Assembly: GCF_047675955.1 (NCBI RefSeq)
Contig: NC_132910.1
Location: 112,141,143-112,205,142 of the forward strand
DNA: 64,000 bases
DNA from: Chlorocebus sabaeus
Lineage: Eukaryota > Chordata > Mammalia > Primates > Cercopithecidae
Reading direction: 5' to 3'
In this document: in pieces, positions 21,830 to 34,979 of the stretch
Layout: every line of letters begins with the position of its first letter
Numbering within the stretch: the first letter of the stretch is position 1
Program-made: the position numbers and the translations under genes
The notes under the pieces: generated by a model
Seen by the model: only the letters and a program-made list of their open reading frames with translations
Told to the model about the DNA's origin: nothing
Database searches by the model: none

Positions 21830-23051
21830 TGAAATTTTAAGAAGGGAAATTTCAGACTTCTGTCACACTTTCAGCACCTATACGCATACTCTATCTTCTT
21901 TCAATATTCGGCTTCTTCCACTGTGTTCTGGATCCCATCTGCGCTCATGTTCTCAAGGATATGCCTCTAGCAATTTTCCTTTTTCTGTTCTACTTGCAAT
22001 TAAAAAAAAAAAAAAAAAAAAAAACCTCTTAGATCTTCCTAATCAGCTAATTTATATAATATTATTTCTCCATGTTTAGGAAAAAATTAAAAATTTGCTG
22101 GTGCTAGCCACTACCCCATTTCACTACTTGGCTATTCATGATGAACTTGCTGACTTCAGTTCTCTTCTCATTCCCTCTTAAACAGAATATAATCAGGCTT
22201 TCAAACTCAACTCTGCGCCAAAACTGTTCTACTCTAGGTCACCAACAATATCCATGTTGATAAATCATGCTGTCAGCTCTTCATAAGTATCTTCTATCAC
22301 ACATTAGGCATGTTGAGCGTATTTACTGCCATTGAGAGTCATTCTTAAAATAACATTTGTAATATTATATTGAATTAATTTTCATCTACCTCACTTCCCT
22401 TGCTCTAGTTCTTTCTATTTTTCTCAAGACCACCTCATGTTAGTTCCTAGTCTTCATCCTTTCTCCATTTATAAACATTATCTTGGTGATCTCATTTAGT
22501 TCTGTGAATTTAAATATGATAAATACTGACAATTTACACATTTATATTCTAACTTCTATATGGAATACACATATAATACTCAACGGATCCACTGTTTAAC
22601 TCCTAATTATTTTCCTCAAAGCCTGCCTTGGCCTAGCCTTCCCTGGCCTAGCCTTCCCATTCTTTGCCGATGATAATGCCAGCCTTCCTATTTACTGGTG
22701 AGAAAAATCATAGTCCTTCCTGATGCTACTCTCACCTACCATATCCATCAGGAAATCTTGTTATCTAGATTTCATATTTCAATGATTTCTCTCTGTCTCT
22801 TAACCTTTTATTCTCTTAACCCTGGTCTAATTAATTGTGCTATCAAGTCTGCATTGCTGCAGTAACCACTAGGGGTTCTGCTCTTGTCCCTGTAGTTTGT
22901 TTTTAAGATTGATGCTGTAGGGATCCTGATCCTATAAAATGTGATGCAAATCTGGTCTCCTGTCTAATCACAACCAAGCAATGACTTTCCCTTTCTCTTA
23001 GCATGAAAAACAAAAACCTCAACATGAGTGCCTTGCAAGGTCTACCCATGC
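21830..23051 (+). mobile_element. L2 LINE, first part
   Basis: Diverged L2 sense strand: phrases like ccaaaactgttctactctaggtcaccaac and gccttgcaaggtctacccatg follow the L2 ORF2 order. The copy resumes after the MLT1 LTR. An A(23) run at 22002-22024 and a small ggcctagccttccc duplication at about 22629-22658 lie inside. The left edge is soft. Confidence 0.65.
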
Positions 23052-23427
23052 TGTGGACTCAACTGTGTCCCCACTGCAAATACATATGTTGAAGCCCAAA
23101 CACCAATGTGATGGTATTTAGAGAAGGGACATTTGGTTGACAATTAGATTTAGATGAAATCATGAGGGTGTGGCCCTCATGATGGGATTAGTGCCCTTAT
23201 AAGAAAAGTCACCAGAGATCTTGCTCTCTCACTTTTCTGCCATGTGACAACACAATGAGAAGTCAGCTGACTACAATTCAACAAGAGGGCCCTCAACAGA
23301 ACTGGGGCATGCTGTCACCCTGATCTCAGACTCCTAGCCTCCAGACCTTTGAGAATATATATTTTAGTTGTTAAATGCACCTAGTCTATGGTATTTTATT
23401 ATGACAGCAAAAGCTGACTGATAAAGA
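23052..23427 (+). mobile_element. MLT1-type MaLR LTR inserted in L2
   Basis: From tgtggactcaactgtgtccc through acatatgttgaagccc, gatgggattagtgccctta and ctagcctccaga to gactgataaagac. Splits the L2 between its tctaccc and acctgcatt sequences. Confidence 0.88.
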
Positions 23428-23775
23428 CCTGCATTAACTTTCTGAAATATCTTTCTATTATCTCCTTTACTCCAACCACAGCCTTTTTTTTTTCCTTTTT
23501 TTCTTTTTTTTTTTTAAACTTCATAAAGCCACCAGACAAAACCCTGCCCCTAGGATCTAGTTCTAACTCTTTGCTCTGCCTAGAATAATCTTTTGGAAGA
23601 CATTCACTTGCCAAAAGATTTTACCTCATTCAAGGCATCACTAAACTCACACTTTCTCAGCCAAGCCCTATTTTATACTGCACCAGCCATCACATCTACA
23701 ACTTTTCTCAGGACTCTGACTCCTCACTCTGCTCTAAATGTTTTTTTCTCATAGAACATACCATCTCCTAACTCT
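23428..23775 (+). mobile_element. L2 LINE, continuation
   Basis: Has the L2 order ctttgctctgcctagaataa, catcactaaactcacac and tctcagccaagccctattt. An expanded T/C-rich run sits at 23483-23515. Confidence 0.75.
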
Positions 23776-25008
23776 AAGATTGATGCTGTGGTGATCCTAA
23801 CACATCTAAAGGTGAAACTTTAAGGTGTTTTATACAATCTAGTTTAGTTATTGCCTGATAACTCAGAATATTATGTCTTAGGTTAATTATTATGGAACAG
23901 ATTTCATAACCTTCTTTCTTTTAAAATGTGTGTAATAAACATTTATTTGTAATCTTCACCATGAATATTAAAACCTTTGTATGTAAATACCTTATTATTT
24001 TTAAACTTTCATTTTTTTAATACAAAAACCATAACCTCATTAGGTTATTTCCATTTGGAGTACTAAATTTGAAATTTCTAAGTGTGCCTTGGCTAGCACA
24101 AAATATTTTAAAGATCTAGAGTTCTCATTGTAAAACCTTTTGTAAGAGAATATAATCCAAAGTATTTGGTAAATATCTGTGATCAAAACAAAAGCATGTC
24201 TATCCTCAATCTTATATTCTCATGATTATATCTCACTTATCTTGTGGCTACAAATCCAGCAGTTTTGAGTTACAAACACTATTATTATCTTTTGACAATT
24301 TTCTTTTTCAAAAGTCCCTTTTATATCACAAGGCTTGAATTGAAACTTTCTCAAAGTCACTGTTCAAACCATTCCTATTCTACCCACAAGGTCCTTTCAA
24401 ATTTATACATTTTGACCTCTAATTTTTATTCTTTATGTTAAGATGTTTCTCTAAAACCTCCATTTGTGGTATTTTTGAAAGCGTTTTCTTTTTTTTGGTA
24501 GGTTGTGAATTTCTCTTTAATAAGTCAATATATGTTCAATAACTGTAAAAGTAGATGTAAGTTTTTAATATTCATTCTTCCATTTTTACTTTGTACAAAA
24601 TATAACTTTATTCTGTTTAATCACCACTTTAAAAAATTCTAGACTATAATAAAAAATATAAACTTGTCGTTAGTATAGTTTACTCCTTTCCTTCTTATTA
24701 TTTTGTATAGATTCTTTTAGTAGTTTTTTTCTTTAAAAAAAAGCAAAACAAAACTTACCATCACTCCATTATCAGAATGAATCTAAAAGGTTTTAGCCAC
24801 AAGTTTATTCTTCTGTGGACTCAAGTCCCTGACTGAGAGTGAATTAGGCACTTAGAGAAGAACATTAGCACCTACAATGCATGAATAATGTTCAAAACAG
24901 AACCCAAGTGACTAAAAAAAATTATGTACCTGATGCCAAAAATACTTATAGGGCCTGACTAAGGTACCGGAGGAAAGGAATAACAGAATGAGTTAGAAAG
25001 AATTCTGG
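23776..25008. other. Unassigned AT-rich intergenic stretch
   Basis: No gene or repeat family recognised. Confidence 0.4.
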
Positions 25009-25013
25009 GAGAT

Positions 25014-25385
25014 CATATTGGTTCATTCTCACACTGCTATAAGGACATACCCAAGACTGGGTAATTTATGAATAAAAGAGGTTTAATTGACTCACAGTTC
25101 CACAGGACTGTGGAGGCCTCAGGAAACTTCCAATCATGGTGGAAAGGGAGGCAAACATGTCCTTCTTCACATAGTGGCAACAAGGAGAAGCACAGAGTGA
25201 AGTAGGGAGATAACCCCTTATAAAACTATCAGATCTCTTGAGAACTCACTATCACAAGAACATCATGGAGGTAACTACACCTATTATTCAATTACCTCCC
25301 ACTTGGTCCCTTCCATGACATGTGGGGATTATGGGAACTATGGATCAAGATAAGATTTTGTTGGGTACACAGCCAAACCATATCA
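25014..25385 (-). mobile_element. THE1/MST-type MaLR LTR, minus orientation, probably solo
   Basis: Plus-strand reading gives gttcattctcacactgctat, gactgggtaatttatgaa, aggcctcaggaaacttccaa, tatcagatctcttgagaact and ccaaaccatatca: a complete LTR read backwards. An exact 5-bp duplication gagat lies at 25009-25013 and 25386-25390. No internal sequence adjoins it. Confidence 0.94.
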
Positions 25386-25390
25386 GAGAT

Positions 25391-26295
25391 CATCTGTTCT
25401 AGTTCCTTGCCTTCACGCAGGCACATGTTGAAACTATTCAGGACAGATTTTATTCTAATATTGTTCTGGAGATCCAGTGTTCATTTTCTCTTTGCTCTAA
25501 ACTTAAAGTAGTTGTACAAAGCTGTGTACCTGGTGCTTACTGACACTCCCTAAATAGAATGCTTACCTTGGATCGTTTGTTTGTTATTTGTAAATATTCA
25601 CATGACCAAGGGTAATACTACCCTCTATTTTAAATTGATCTAACATTAATATTCTACCACTTTAAATATAGATATTAAAGATAAACTAAGATAGGTAAAC
25701 TAAAAGAATAAACAAATATTTTATTAGGAATCAGAAGAGATTCAATATGGTTCCATCATCAGAGCCTTGCTACTTCTAACATTTAGCATTTCTTTTCCTT
25801 GTAAAGAGTTAAAAGTAATATTTACATTGACTACATCATTGGGTTGTTGTAAGAATTAAATAAACGAATGTGCGTAACAATGCCAAGAAATCTACAGAGT
25901 GCTGTTTAATTATAAGGCCTTTAATCTCACCTCTTCTATGCCACTCACAGAATTTTGTTCACATAGTTATTAGAGCACTCGGGACACCATTTCTTAGTAT
26001 TAAATGTCCCTCTTCAGTTTTCTCACCACCAAGATTGTAAATTATTAGAAAGTAGAGGATCTGCTTTATTGTTATATTCCCTGATTGTTAAAAATATCAT
26101 GCTATAGATATAATAGCCAATGCATAAGTATGCAATTAACCAGTAAATTAAATATGTAGATTTCATGGCTGATGATTTGCCGAATTAATATGAGTAACTA
26201 CGCTATGTTAGAAAGAGAAAACAAAAATACAAAGAAAATAGTCTGAGTTGTAAATTGCCAGGTTTCAAGGATAAAATGTAATATAATATATTTAA
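25391..26295. other. Mostly unassigned; short MIR core near 25.83-25.92 kb
   Basis: The phrase cattgggttgttgtaagaattaa followed by aaacgaatgtgcgtaac matches the MIR 3' core on the plus strand. The rest is AT-rich and unassigned. Confidence 0.5.
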
Positions 26296-26815
26296 TTGTT
26301 TTAATTTTTAGCTCCCACAAATAAGTGAGAATTTGTGAAGACTGTCTTTTTGTACTTGGCTTGTTTCACTTAATATAACATCCTCCAGTTCCATCCACAT
26401 TGTTATAAATGACAGGATCTCATTCTTTTTTACAGTTGAATACTTTTCCATTGAACATATGGAGATAAAGAGTAGAATGATGGTAACCAGAGGCTGGGAA
26501 GGGTAGAAGGGAAAGAGGGAAAAAGTGGGGACGGTTAATGGGTAAAAAAATATTATTAGATATAATGAATAAGATCTAATGTATGACAGCCCAAAAGGGT
26601 GACTATAATCAACAATAATTTATTGTATATTTTAAAATAATGAAAAGAATGAAACATTCGTAACACAAAGAAATGATAAATGCTTGAGGTGACAGGTACT
26701 CCATTTACCCTGACATGATAATTACACATTGTATATCTGGATCAAAAAGTCTCATGTACATCATAAATATCTATCTATCTATCTACTATATATTCATAAA
26801 CATTAACAATTTTTA
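26296..26815 (+). mobile_element. L1M 3' end with inverted 5' segment
   Basis: 26461-26815 is an L1MA/PB-like 3' UTR in plus orientation (atggagataaagagtagaat through gggtgactataatcaacaat). 26296-26460 is the directly preceding L1 segment in minus orientation: ORF2 end, then the agctcccacaaataagtgag region. The join at 26460/26461 is abrupt. This is the structure expected of twin priming. A (TATC)n tract at 26768-26787 replaces the usual tail start. Confidence 0.88.
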
Positions 26816-28685
26816 AAAAGCATATGTAGTGTAAATTGGTACCACAAGTACTGCCAACACACATTTTGAAGAGAATATCCATGGAAAGAGATAACTCATT
26901 CATAAAATTAAAGGTCTAATGTTATCATTTCTAACTATGTCTGCTTCTAGTACCAAAGTCCAGTGTACTCTCCTCTAAGGAGGGATGGAATACCCATGTA
27001 AATACTAGTTCTGTCATACTGTCATATCACATGTGATCTTGGGAAGTTGTGACATTTATGGTTCATAAAGGACAGAGATGTCTACTACTTAATTTTAAGT
27101 ATTGTGAATTATTGCCCTGCTTTGAAACCATAATGTCTTTTCCTGTGGCAACTATTTTATTTGGCAAATTGGGTAAAAGCACTTGCTGATGATAAAATTA
27201 ACTAATGTTTTGAGGATATTTATTTGTAGTTTCCATTCAAGAATTCTATTATTTCTATTGAGATGAGGAAGACCAACCCAGAATTTCATCTTGACTTTTT
27301 ATTTTCCTTGAGCCATTTCCTAATACATTTGTAATATTAGCCAGGATGCTGCTAAGAAACAAATATTTCTTAGTATAATTTGAAAATAATTTGCACCATT
27401 TAAAAAAGTGTGGGCAAGGTTTAAAAACAGCTTGAAGAGAGAGAGAGTTCTCTAGCTGTAGCAACATTAGGGCACTGTCACTAACTCTGGGCCTGTAGGA
27501 GCAAGGCAAGGTACATTCACTGGAATTTAAGAGACAGCTGAATGGAGAAGCCTTTCTGGCTTAAGTTCTGTACTTTGATGGAGTTATTGAACCATTTCAC
27601 GGTGGTGCAGTAGACGGGGCCAGCGAAATAATGTTGACTTTACTCTCTTCCTGCTTTCTCTATCATATTCTGGTTCCTCACAGTGGATACCAGAGGGCTG
27701 AGTGCTCACTGATGTATTTCATGTGGGTCATCCCTGAAGGGCACAGACTCTGGGAAGATAAGGAACGATGGTTGTCAAGAACTGGTATCCAGCTACACTG
27801 GCTCTTTCCTCTGCCCTTTTTATCATATTATTTCATGTACTCTCTACATGTAAACAATTGGCTCTGTTGAGTAGTAACCTTCTTGTTTAAATGCATTTGA
27901 GATATCACCAAGTACAGTCTTGGGACCTCTTTTCATAGAGTTATTTGATATTCTTCAGTAATGAGTCTCGCCCAGTGCCAGGCAGCTGGCTAATAATTAT
28001 CTTTCAAAAAGGGAATAAATGACAAGTACAATCACTGTGTCCAAAAATTATGGATACTGCAGAGAAACTTCTGAAAGTTTTTCTAGAGGCTTCTGTTTCT
28101 GTGAAACTCTTTATGATTGACACTTAAAATGTCACAGAGCAAATATGAATTTTTATTAATATCTTTAGAACATCCTTTTTATATGTTACTTGACACATAT
28201 GTCCTCAGATTATATCCACTTAAAGTATATAATTTTACCAAAGTCCAAATAATTTTATTTCTTGATAAAAGTGAGGACAGATTTTAAAATAAGCTTTTTT
28301 TCTTTTATCTTTCATAGTCTATCTTAGTAGGTCATGTGTCTTAGCAAATTGAAAAATCATTTCTCTTTGTACATTAAGTCATCAATACAATTTTTCAGAG
28401 TACAGGTGGTGACTGCCATGATCTTTCCTGACAGACTACTCCTCTTCATACAGTATTATTATCATTAAATCACTATCATTATCACTAATGATAATGATTA
28501 TTACCATTGAAGTAGAATTCACCTATTGCTAGAATGACATACTAAGATATTTTGCTTTTTTCCCCAAGTAAATGTAAACTTTCTAATTATCTTTTGTAGT
28601 AGAGTGGAAAAGCGAACATCAGCAGGATTAATGACAGTATATTCTACTCCTCTGGTCTGCTGAACTTCTACTTCTCTCATGATTA
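26816..28685. other. Unassigned intergenic stretch
   Basis: No gene signal. A small perfect hairpin (atcattatc/gataatgat, 28475-28498) lies in an ATC-rich patch. Confidence 0.4.
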
Positions 28686-28923
28686 AAAACATGAACTCTG
28701 GAATAAGACATTGTAGATTCAAAATCCAGCTCCACCTATTATTAGCTGTGTGACTTTGGCCAAATTCTTTAATCTCTCTGTGCTTTATTTTTTTTAATCA
28801 ATAAAGTGAGCTTTAATAATATGTACTTCATAGGGTTTTTGTGAGCATTAAAAAAGTTAAAACGTGTAAAATGTGTAATAGAGAGCCTGGAAACATAAAA
28901 GAGTAAGTGTTTGCTATTATTCT
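28686..28923 (+). mobile_element. MIR SINE, nearly full length
   Basis: Has catgaactctggaataagac, gattcaaaatccagctccac, attagctgtgtgactttggc, cttcatagggtttttgtgag and taaaatgtgtaatagagagc in consensus order. Confidence 0.92.
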
Positions 28924-29750
28924 TATACCCAAAACTTTGGTATATACTATTCCTTTAATTGGAAGTCATATTTCCTAAGGTCAATCTGAAAGCAAATACA
29001 GTTTAAGATTTTCCATTGCTTTTAGTTTAAGTAAAAAAGATCAAAGATTTCTACTAATCTTACAACTTAAACCTGAGAGGTGGCAGGGACCCTATACGTC
29101 AGCGAAATTTTAGCATTTAGTTGTAATTTCCACATGACTGTATTATAATAATCACCATGCCACTTAGAACAGATATCATGCTAAACCTTTGTAACTTTCC
29201 CGTCATCATCTTTGACCTTTCACTACTACAACCCTACATCTGTCAAATGTTACAACAAGTGCCTTATCTCACAGTTTAGAAATAATGGCATAAACCACAG
29301 AACCAGAAGTTTCATCCATGGTATTTGTGCAAACTGTGTTGTCTCAATCTTCTCCGGATCAGTCACCAGTAACCAGGGGAATGCAATAATTCTTTCTTTT
29401 ATAAATTGTAATGTAATCTAATGAGCCAAACCCCTAAGAGAGGAGTGTAATTGTCATACTCCACTGGGAATCCTACTTGTCATGATATATCTTAATATCT
29501 GAATCAAAGGAGTTCATTAGTCCAACCAAGCATTACATTCTTCTTCCTCACCTCCATTCCTTTTATCACCCTGGAATTTTTCTACTGAGATTTGCCCTAA
29601 ATGGTCTATAGTTTCCATAGCAATTCATCTAAACTATACATACATAAGTTAGTGCAGTGAAGATATGTGACAGAGAAAATCATTATTCTTCATAAGAAAT
29701 AGTGATACTTGGTCTTGTACAAATAAGGAATGTTGAGAATTATTAAATAT
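28924..29750. other. Unassigned intergenic stretch
   Basis: No gene or repeat family recognised. Confidence 0.4.
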
Positions 29751-29754
29751 AATG

Positions 29755-29907
29755 TTGGGCTAGGCATGGTGGCTCACCCTGTGATCCCTGTACTTTGAGA
29801 GGTTGAGGCAGGAGGATCCCTGAGGCCAGGAGTTTGAGACCAGCTTGGTTGATATAGTGAGAGACCCTGTCTTTACAAAATAGAAAAAAAAAAAAAAAAA
29901 AAAAAAA
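29755..29907 (+). mobile_element. Free left Alu monomer (FLAM-type)
   Basis: A single left arm (gggctaggcatggtggctca to gagaccctgtctttacaaaa) followed directly by an A-tail of about 24, with no right arm. Confidence 0.9.
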
Positions 29908-29949
29908 GGAGAAAACATGGTACAAAGTTCTAAAACTTAAAAATTCTCA

Positions 29950-30234
29950 GGCCGGGCGCGGTGACCCACGCCTGTAATCCCAGCACTTTGGGAGGCCAAG
30001 GCAGGTGGATCACAAGGTCAGGAGATCGAGACCATCCTGGTTAACACAGTGAAACCCTGTCTCTATAAAAATACAAAGAATTAGCCGGGCGGGTGGTGGT
30101 GGGCACCTATAGTCCTGGCTGAGGCAAGAGAATGGCGTGAACCCGGGAGGCGGAGCTTGCAGTGAGCCGAGATCTCGCCACCGCACTTCAGCCTGGGCGA
30201 CAGAGCGAGACTCCGTCTCAAAAAAAAAAAAAAA
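29950..30234 (+). mobile_element. AluY-type SINE
   Basis: Young-looking: aggccgggcgcggtg start and ggcggagcttgcagtgagcc. Exact duplication aaattctca at 29941-29949 and 30235-30243. About 20 bp of the right arm are missing after agtcctggct. Confidence 0.96.
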
Positions 30235-30243
30235 AAATTCTCA

Positions 30244-30815
30244 TCTGCTTGAGGGAGTAATAATATGATAATTACATCAGATCTCCAGGATGCTCAAGTA
30301 AACCATCCAGACTCTTAGCCATATATTTATCAAATTATTTTGTAATGACATCTTTGTGCTGTGATTTCTGAAAATTCAGTAAAAGATGGAAATTCATATT
30401 AGTGTGTAATGATTTTAATGAACTATGACTATGACATTTGCATTTAGAAGACATTCAGTGACTCTAAGTTGAATTGACAGTGGCATGACAATCTTGATAA
30501 AGAGATTATTAGTGGCTGGAAAAAAAGTGCCAAGGCTAGCTTTGTGAAATGTCATGCTTTCTCTATGTTTTAGCTTAGCAGCAGTACATTTGTGTATATA
30601 TGTGTCTCCCTTCTTCTATCCCTTTCCTCGGGGAGCCCTGTGCACTGGCTGACAGAAGAAGGATGATAGAATCACCTGGTAAAGGGGTAAATAACAAAGC
30701 ACAGAAAGTAGAAATGGGAATTGGCTGAAGCACAGCTTTTGAAACCCCTGCGAATACACTGGGGATGGGGCAGGGAGTACAGTGAAAGAGTTAGGAGACA
30801 AGAATAACAGGAAGT
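30244..30815. other. Unassigned stretch
   Basis: No gene or repeat family recognised. Confidence 0.4.
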
Positions 30816-30819
30816 TTCT

Positions 30820-30990
30820 CCTCCTGTCTCCTTGCCTGTCTCCCCACTAGAAAGTAAGCTCTGTTAAAGGGAGGTCTTTTGTTCCTATACAAGCAGCCTT
30901 ATGGGTTTTGCTCCTATACAACCAGCACCTAGAGCAGAGCCTAACAATAGCTACTTAGTAAATGTTTCATAAGCCAATGAACAAGAGAAA
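30820..30990 (+). mobile_element. L2 3' end
   Basis: Shows the L2 tail phrases ccccactagaaagtaagctc, cagcacctagagcagagcct and acttagtaaatgtttcata. The block ttttgttcctatacaagcag recurs as ttttgctcctatacaaccag (from about 30868 and 30896), a short local duplication. Confidence 0.85.
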
Positions 30991-32150
30991 AAAGGTAGCG
31001 CAGAAAAAGCAGAATTTGAAGATTAGAGGATCGACTTAGCTAAGTAAATTGAGAACCCTTCTGCTAAAAGCGTCTGGTTGCTAATATAGGAAATGCCCCT
31101 CATTCCTATAGTAAATATGTATTAATTTGGGGTAAGCTTCACTCTGTAAAGCACAATAAAATCACACTCATATAATACCTTCTTATCAACTGCCCAAACT
31201 AACAGTGCTGCAAAACACAAATGTAAATGATTGAAGTGATAAAGTTAAAACATTATCAAACAACAGTTTAAAAATATTTGCTTAATTTGGTTGTTTATTT
31301 CTTGCTGGATTAGTAACTTCTTATGTACAGCAGTATCTCATTCATCTTTGTTCCCTGGTAGTTCACATTATCTGATTCAGAGTAGCCATGCATTTATTAA
31401 TTTAATTGAACTGAATCCCAAGAAACATTCTCAGCAAAACATACATCCTGGTAGATCAAGTAAGGCCTCTCCTAATCTGTGAAAACAAAGGAAGATAGTA
31501 TTGTTATGTTGTTAAATCTTCTGTAAAACAGGTAACATTAGGAAATTCTTCCTCTGGTTTTAAAGAACGGTTGCATTGACACTAATTTGATTTTTTTTAA
31601 TGTTTTGCTTTATATAATCCCATCACTTGAGGCTTGCACTGCAAATCTGTCTTGTCAGACAACTGTTGCCACCCACTGCCTGTCAGCTTCTCAGAGGACG
31701 GTGGCTTTGTCAGAGAAAAAGCATTTATACCTCTGATGATTCAATCAATTGATTTAGGAAAGCACCACTTCTAAAAGAGCACAGCTTCCAGACAAGAAGA
31801 AAACCTTGTACTCCAGTCCCTTGGGCTACAATTTGATTTGTGTTGAAAAGTATTAGCGATATGATCCAACTGAGACTGGGGAGACTAGTACATTAGGCAG
31901 CATACCAAACATACACATTTTAAACAAAACAGTAACAGTGGGAGGTGAGATAATATATAGAAACATGGGATCTTAAACTGTTCTAATATATTTCAATGAT
32001 AAGTAAATAATTCTGAGGGGATTACGGTCTAATCAGCTTTACACCGATAAGAAGTGGTACGAATAAGACTGTGAATTAGAAGTCATACATCCTATGTGTT
32101 AGATTAAAATAATACTTTCCTCTAAATTAAAGACTTTCAAACTAGAACCT
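30991..32150. other. Mostly unassigned; possible second L2 tail at 31.28-31.43 kb
   Basis: cattcatctttgttccctgg followed by cagagtagccatgcatttat is loosely L2-like. Nothing else recognised. Confidence 0.35.
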
Positions 32151-32153
32151 TGA

Positions 32154-32350
32154 GAAGTCTGGTGCTGTTCAATATGGTAGACACTAGTGTCATGTAATTG
32201 AAATTAATTTTAAATTAATTAAATAACATTTAAAATTCCATTCCTCAGTCACCTTAACCACATTTCAAATTTCCAATAACCATAGTAGACATTTGCTAAA
32301 TACAGGATAGGGAAGGCACAGAACTTTCCCATTAGTGCAGAAGGTAATTT
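32154..32350 (-). mobile_element. MER5A-like hAT-Charlie DNA transposon fossil
   Basis: Minus orientation: ttccattcctcagtcacctt, aaccacatttcaaatttcca and the terminal ggtgctgttcaatatggtag phrase. Non-autonomous and old. Confidence 0.85.
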
Positions 32351-32607
32351 TGAGCATCACACCTCTAAGATTTTGTTTGCCAGTAACTGCTGCTTTCGAT
32401 TTCATGCTCATCTCAAAGTATTAAGTAATTCTGTACGTTCCTCAAACCTCATATATTTGATTTCCACATAGAATTTCACATAAAAATGATTTTAAAATAA
32501 TTTAATATCACAGTAACTGTTTGACTTTGTTTCTGTTTCTTCTGGGATGGTCCCATAATCCTGCTTATAAATGATCTATCCTGCATTAGTTGATTGTTTA
32601 TGGTATA

Positions 32608-33075
32608 TTGTTACATTGGTTTTCTAGGGCAGCTAAAACAAAATAACACAAACTGAGTAGCTTAAAACAACAGAAATACAGTCTCAAAGTTCTGGAGGAT
32701 GGAAGTCTAAAAGAAAGGTGTTAACAGGGCCATGCTGCCTCTGAAACCTGTAGGGGGATAATTTATTCTATGCCTCCTCCTAATTTCCAGTAGTTCTCGC
32801 AATCCTTGGCATTCTTCCGCTTGCAGTTGTAACACTTTACTCGCACCCCTGCCTCCCTTGTCACATAGTCTTCTTTTCTCTTCTGTCTGTACCTCTTCAT
32901 CTCCTGTTTATAAGGACACCAGTCATATTGGATTAAGGGCCCACCCCACTAGTATGACCTCAACTTAACGAACCATAACTTCAATGATCCTATTTTCAAA
33001 TAAGATCACATTCTGAGGTACTGGGGATTAGAACTTTACATATCTTTTTGAGAGGACAAAATTCAACCCACAAGA
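32608..33075 (-). mobile_element. MLT1-type MaLR LTR, minus orientation
   Basis: Plus-strand reading shows ttttctagggcagctaaaac, agcttaaaacaacagaaata, tataaggacaccagtcatat, ggattaagggcccacccc and acattctgaggtactggg, ending caacccacaaga. Confidence 0.9.
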
Positions 33076-33102
33076 GTTACTTACAAAATTTCTTATAGAC
33101 TT

Positions 33103-33261
33103 TAATATATATATTTTATATATATCATATGGTATATGATATATGTTAAATATACACACCCATATAAATATTAAATATTTACATATATATTTAATATATC
33201 TGGGTGTGTGTGTGCACGTGTGTGTGTATGAAAATATAATAAATATACATATATATATTTC
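33103..33261. repeat. AT/GT-rich simple repeat with palindromic core
   Basis: Alternating TA and TG/CA tract. atatatcata and tatgatatat flank a short centre near 33119-33145, so it can form a hairpin or cruciform. Confidence 0.85.
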
Positions 33262-33389
33262 CACATAGTGACACACATCCAGAGTTAAATCACAAAATAA
33301 GGATCTGTAGAACTTCATCAGAAAACAGATTTGCCATAATTAGCAGGTGTATTATTTATCCATATCATTCATAAAAACTGACACTAATT

Positions 33390-33692
33390 CAGGCGCAGTA
33401 GCTCATACATGTAATCCAGGCACTTTAGGAGGCCGAGGTGGACAGATCAGGTGAGGTCAGGATTTCGAGACCAGCTTGGCCAACGTGGTGAAATGTTGTC
33501 TCTGCTAAAAATACAGAAATTAACCAGATGTGGTGGCTGGCACCTTTAATCCCAGCTGCTTGGGGGCTGAGGTAGGAGAATCTCTTCAACCCAGGAGGCA
33601 GAGGTGGCAGTGAGTTGAGATTGCGCCATTGCACACCAGCCTGGGCAACAGAACCAGACTCAATCTCAAAACAAACAAACAAACAAACAAAA
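33390..33692 (+). mobile_element. AluS-type SINE with (AAAC)n tail
   Basis: Plus orientation, dimeric and diverged. The tail became an (AAAC)n microsatellite. Confidence 0.95.
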
Positions 33693-34412
33693 CCTGATGT
33701 GAATATAAATATAGTATTCTGTTTCAATATAAATACAAATGTTAAAAATACTTTATTTTAAAATCAATATAGACTCAGGGAATTATAAAATATATGTGGT
33801 AATGACCTGTGTAGTCTTCACCCAGCCTCCATCAGTGTTAACATCTTGCATAGGATAGCACAATATCAAAACCCGGAAATTACTAGAAATTCAAAATATA
33901 GAGTTTATTCAGATTTCAGCAGTTATCCATGAGCTCGTGTGTATGTATGCGTGCATGCTCATGGAACTCTGCGCGATTTTATTACATGTGCAGCTGCATG
34001 TGCTCTCCATTAATCAGGATACTTCATGGTACTGCCATAGGACTTTCATATGCTTCTTCCTTTATAGCCACATCTTCTCCAGTCTGCCCCCAACTCAGCA
34101 ACCACCATTCTGTCCCTGTCTCTATAATTCTGTGACTTAGCAAATGTTATATAAATGGATTCATGCAATATGTATCACTTTGTAATTGGCTTTCTTCATT
34201 CATCTTAATTTTCCTGAAGTTCATCCAAGTTGTATGTGTCAATAGTTTGTTCCTTTTTATTGCTGAGAGGGATTCCATGATTTGGATGTTCCACTGCTTG
34301 TTTAACCATTCACTCATTGAAGAACATTCTAGGAGTTTCCTGTTTTTGGCAATTATGAATAAGGGTGCTATGAACATTTATGTATAAGTGACTGTATGTA
34401 AAAAACTTTCAG

Positions 34413-34713
34413 GCTGGGCTCAGTGGCTCGCGCCTGTATTCCCAGCACTTTGTGAGGCCGAGGCAGGCCCATCACGAGGTCAGGAGTTCGAGACTAGCCT
34501 GGACAGCAAAGTGAAACCCCGATTCTACTAAAAATGGAAAAAAATTAGCCAGGTGTGGTGGCACATGCCTGTAGTCCCAGCAACTCAGGAGGCTGAGGCA
34601 GGAGAATCGCTTGAACCCAGGAGGCGGAGGTTGCAGTGAGCTGAGATCGCGCCATTACACACCAGCCTGGGCAACGGTGTGAGAGACAGTCTCAAAAAAC
34701 AAACAAACCAACC
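34413..34713 (+). mobile_element. AluS-type SINE inside L1M
   Basis: Exact target-site duplication aaaactttcag at 34402-34412 and 34714-34724; the L1M sequence resumes directly. Confidence 0.97.
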
Positions 34714-34979
34714 AAAACTTTCAGTTCTCTGGGATATTTGCCAATGGTGCAATTCCTGGGTCATGTGTTAAGACTCTTTTTAGTCTTAAAAGTAACTGTC
34801 AAACTCTTTTCTGAAGTTGCTGTACCATTTTACATCCAAACTAATAATGTGTGAGTCACCTAGTTTTGACACACTGTTGACAGCATTTGTGGTGTTATCA
34901 TCATCTTTAAATTTACACATTCTGATAGGTGTGAGGTTTGTACTGATATCTTATTGTGCTTTAAATGCATTTTTCTTTT

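Noticed and set aside
28475..28498. Perfect hairpin atcattatc/gataatgat as a regulatory element or small RNA precursor
   Set aside because: Only 9-bp arms of AT-rich simple sequence; expected by chance at this scale.
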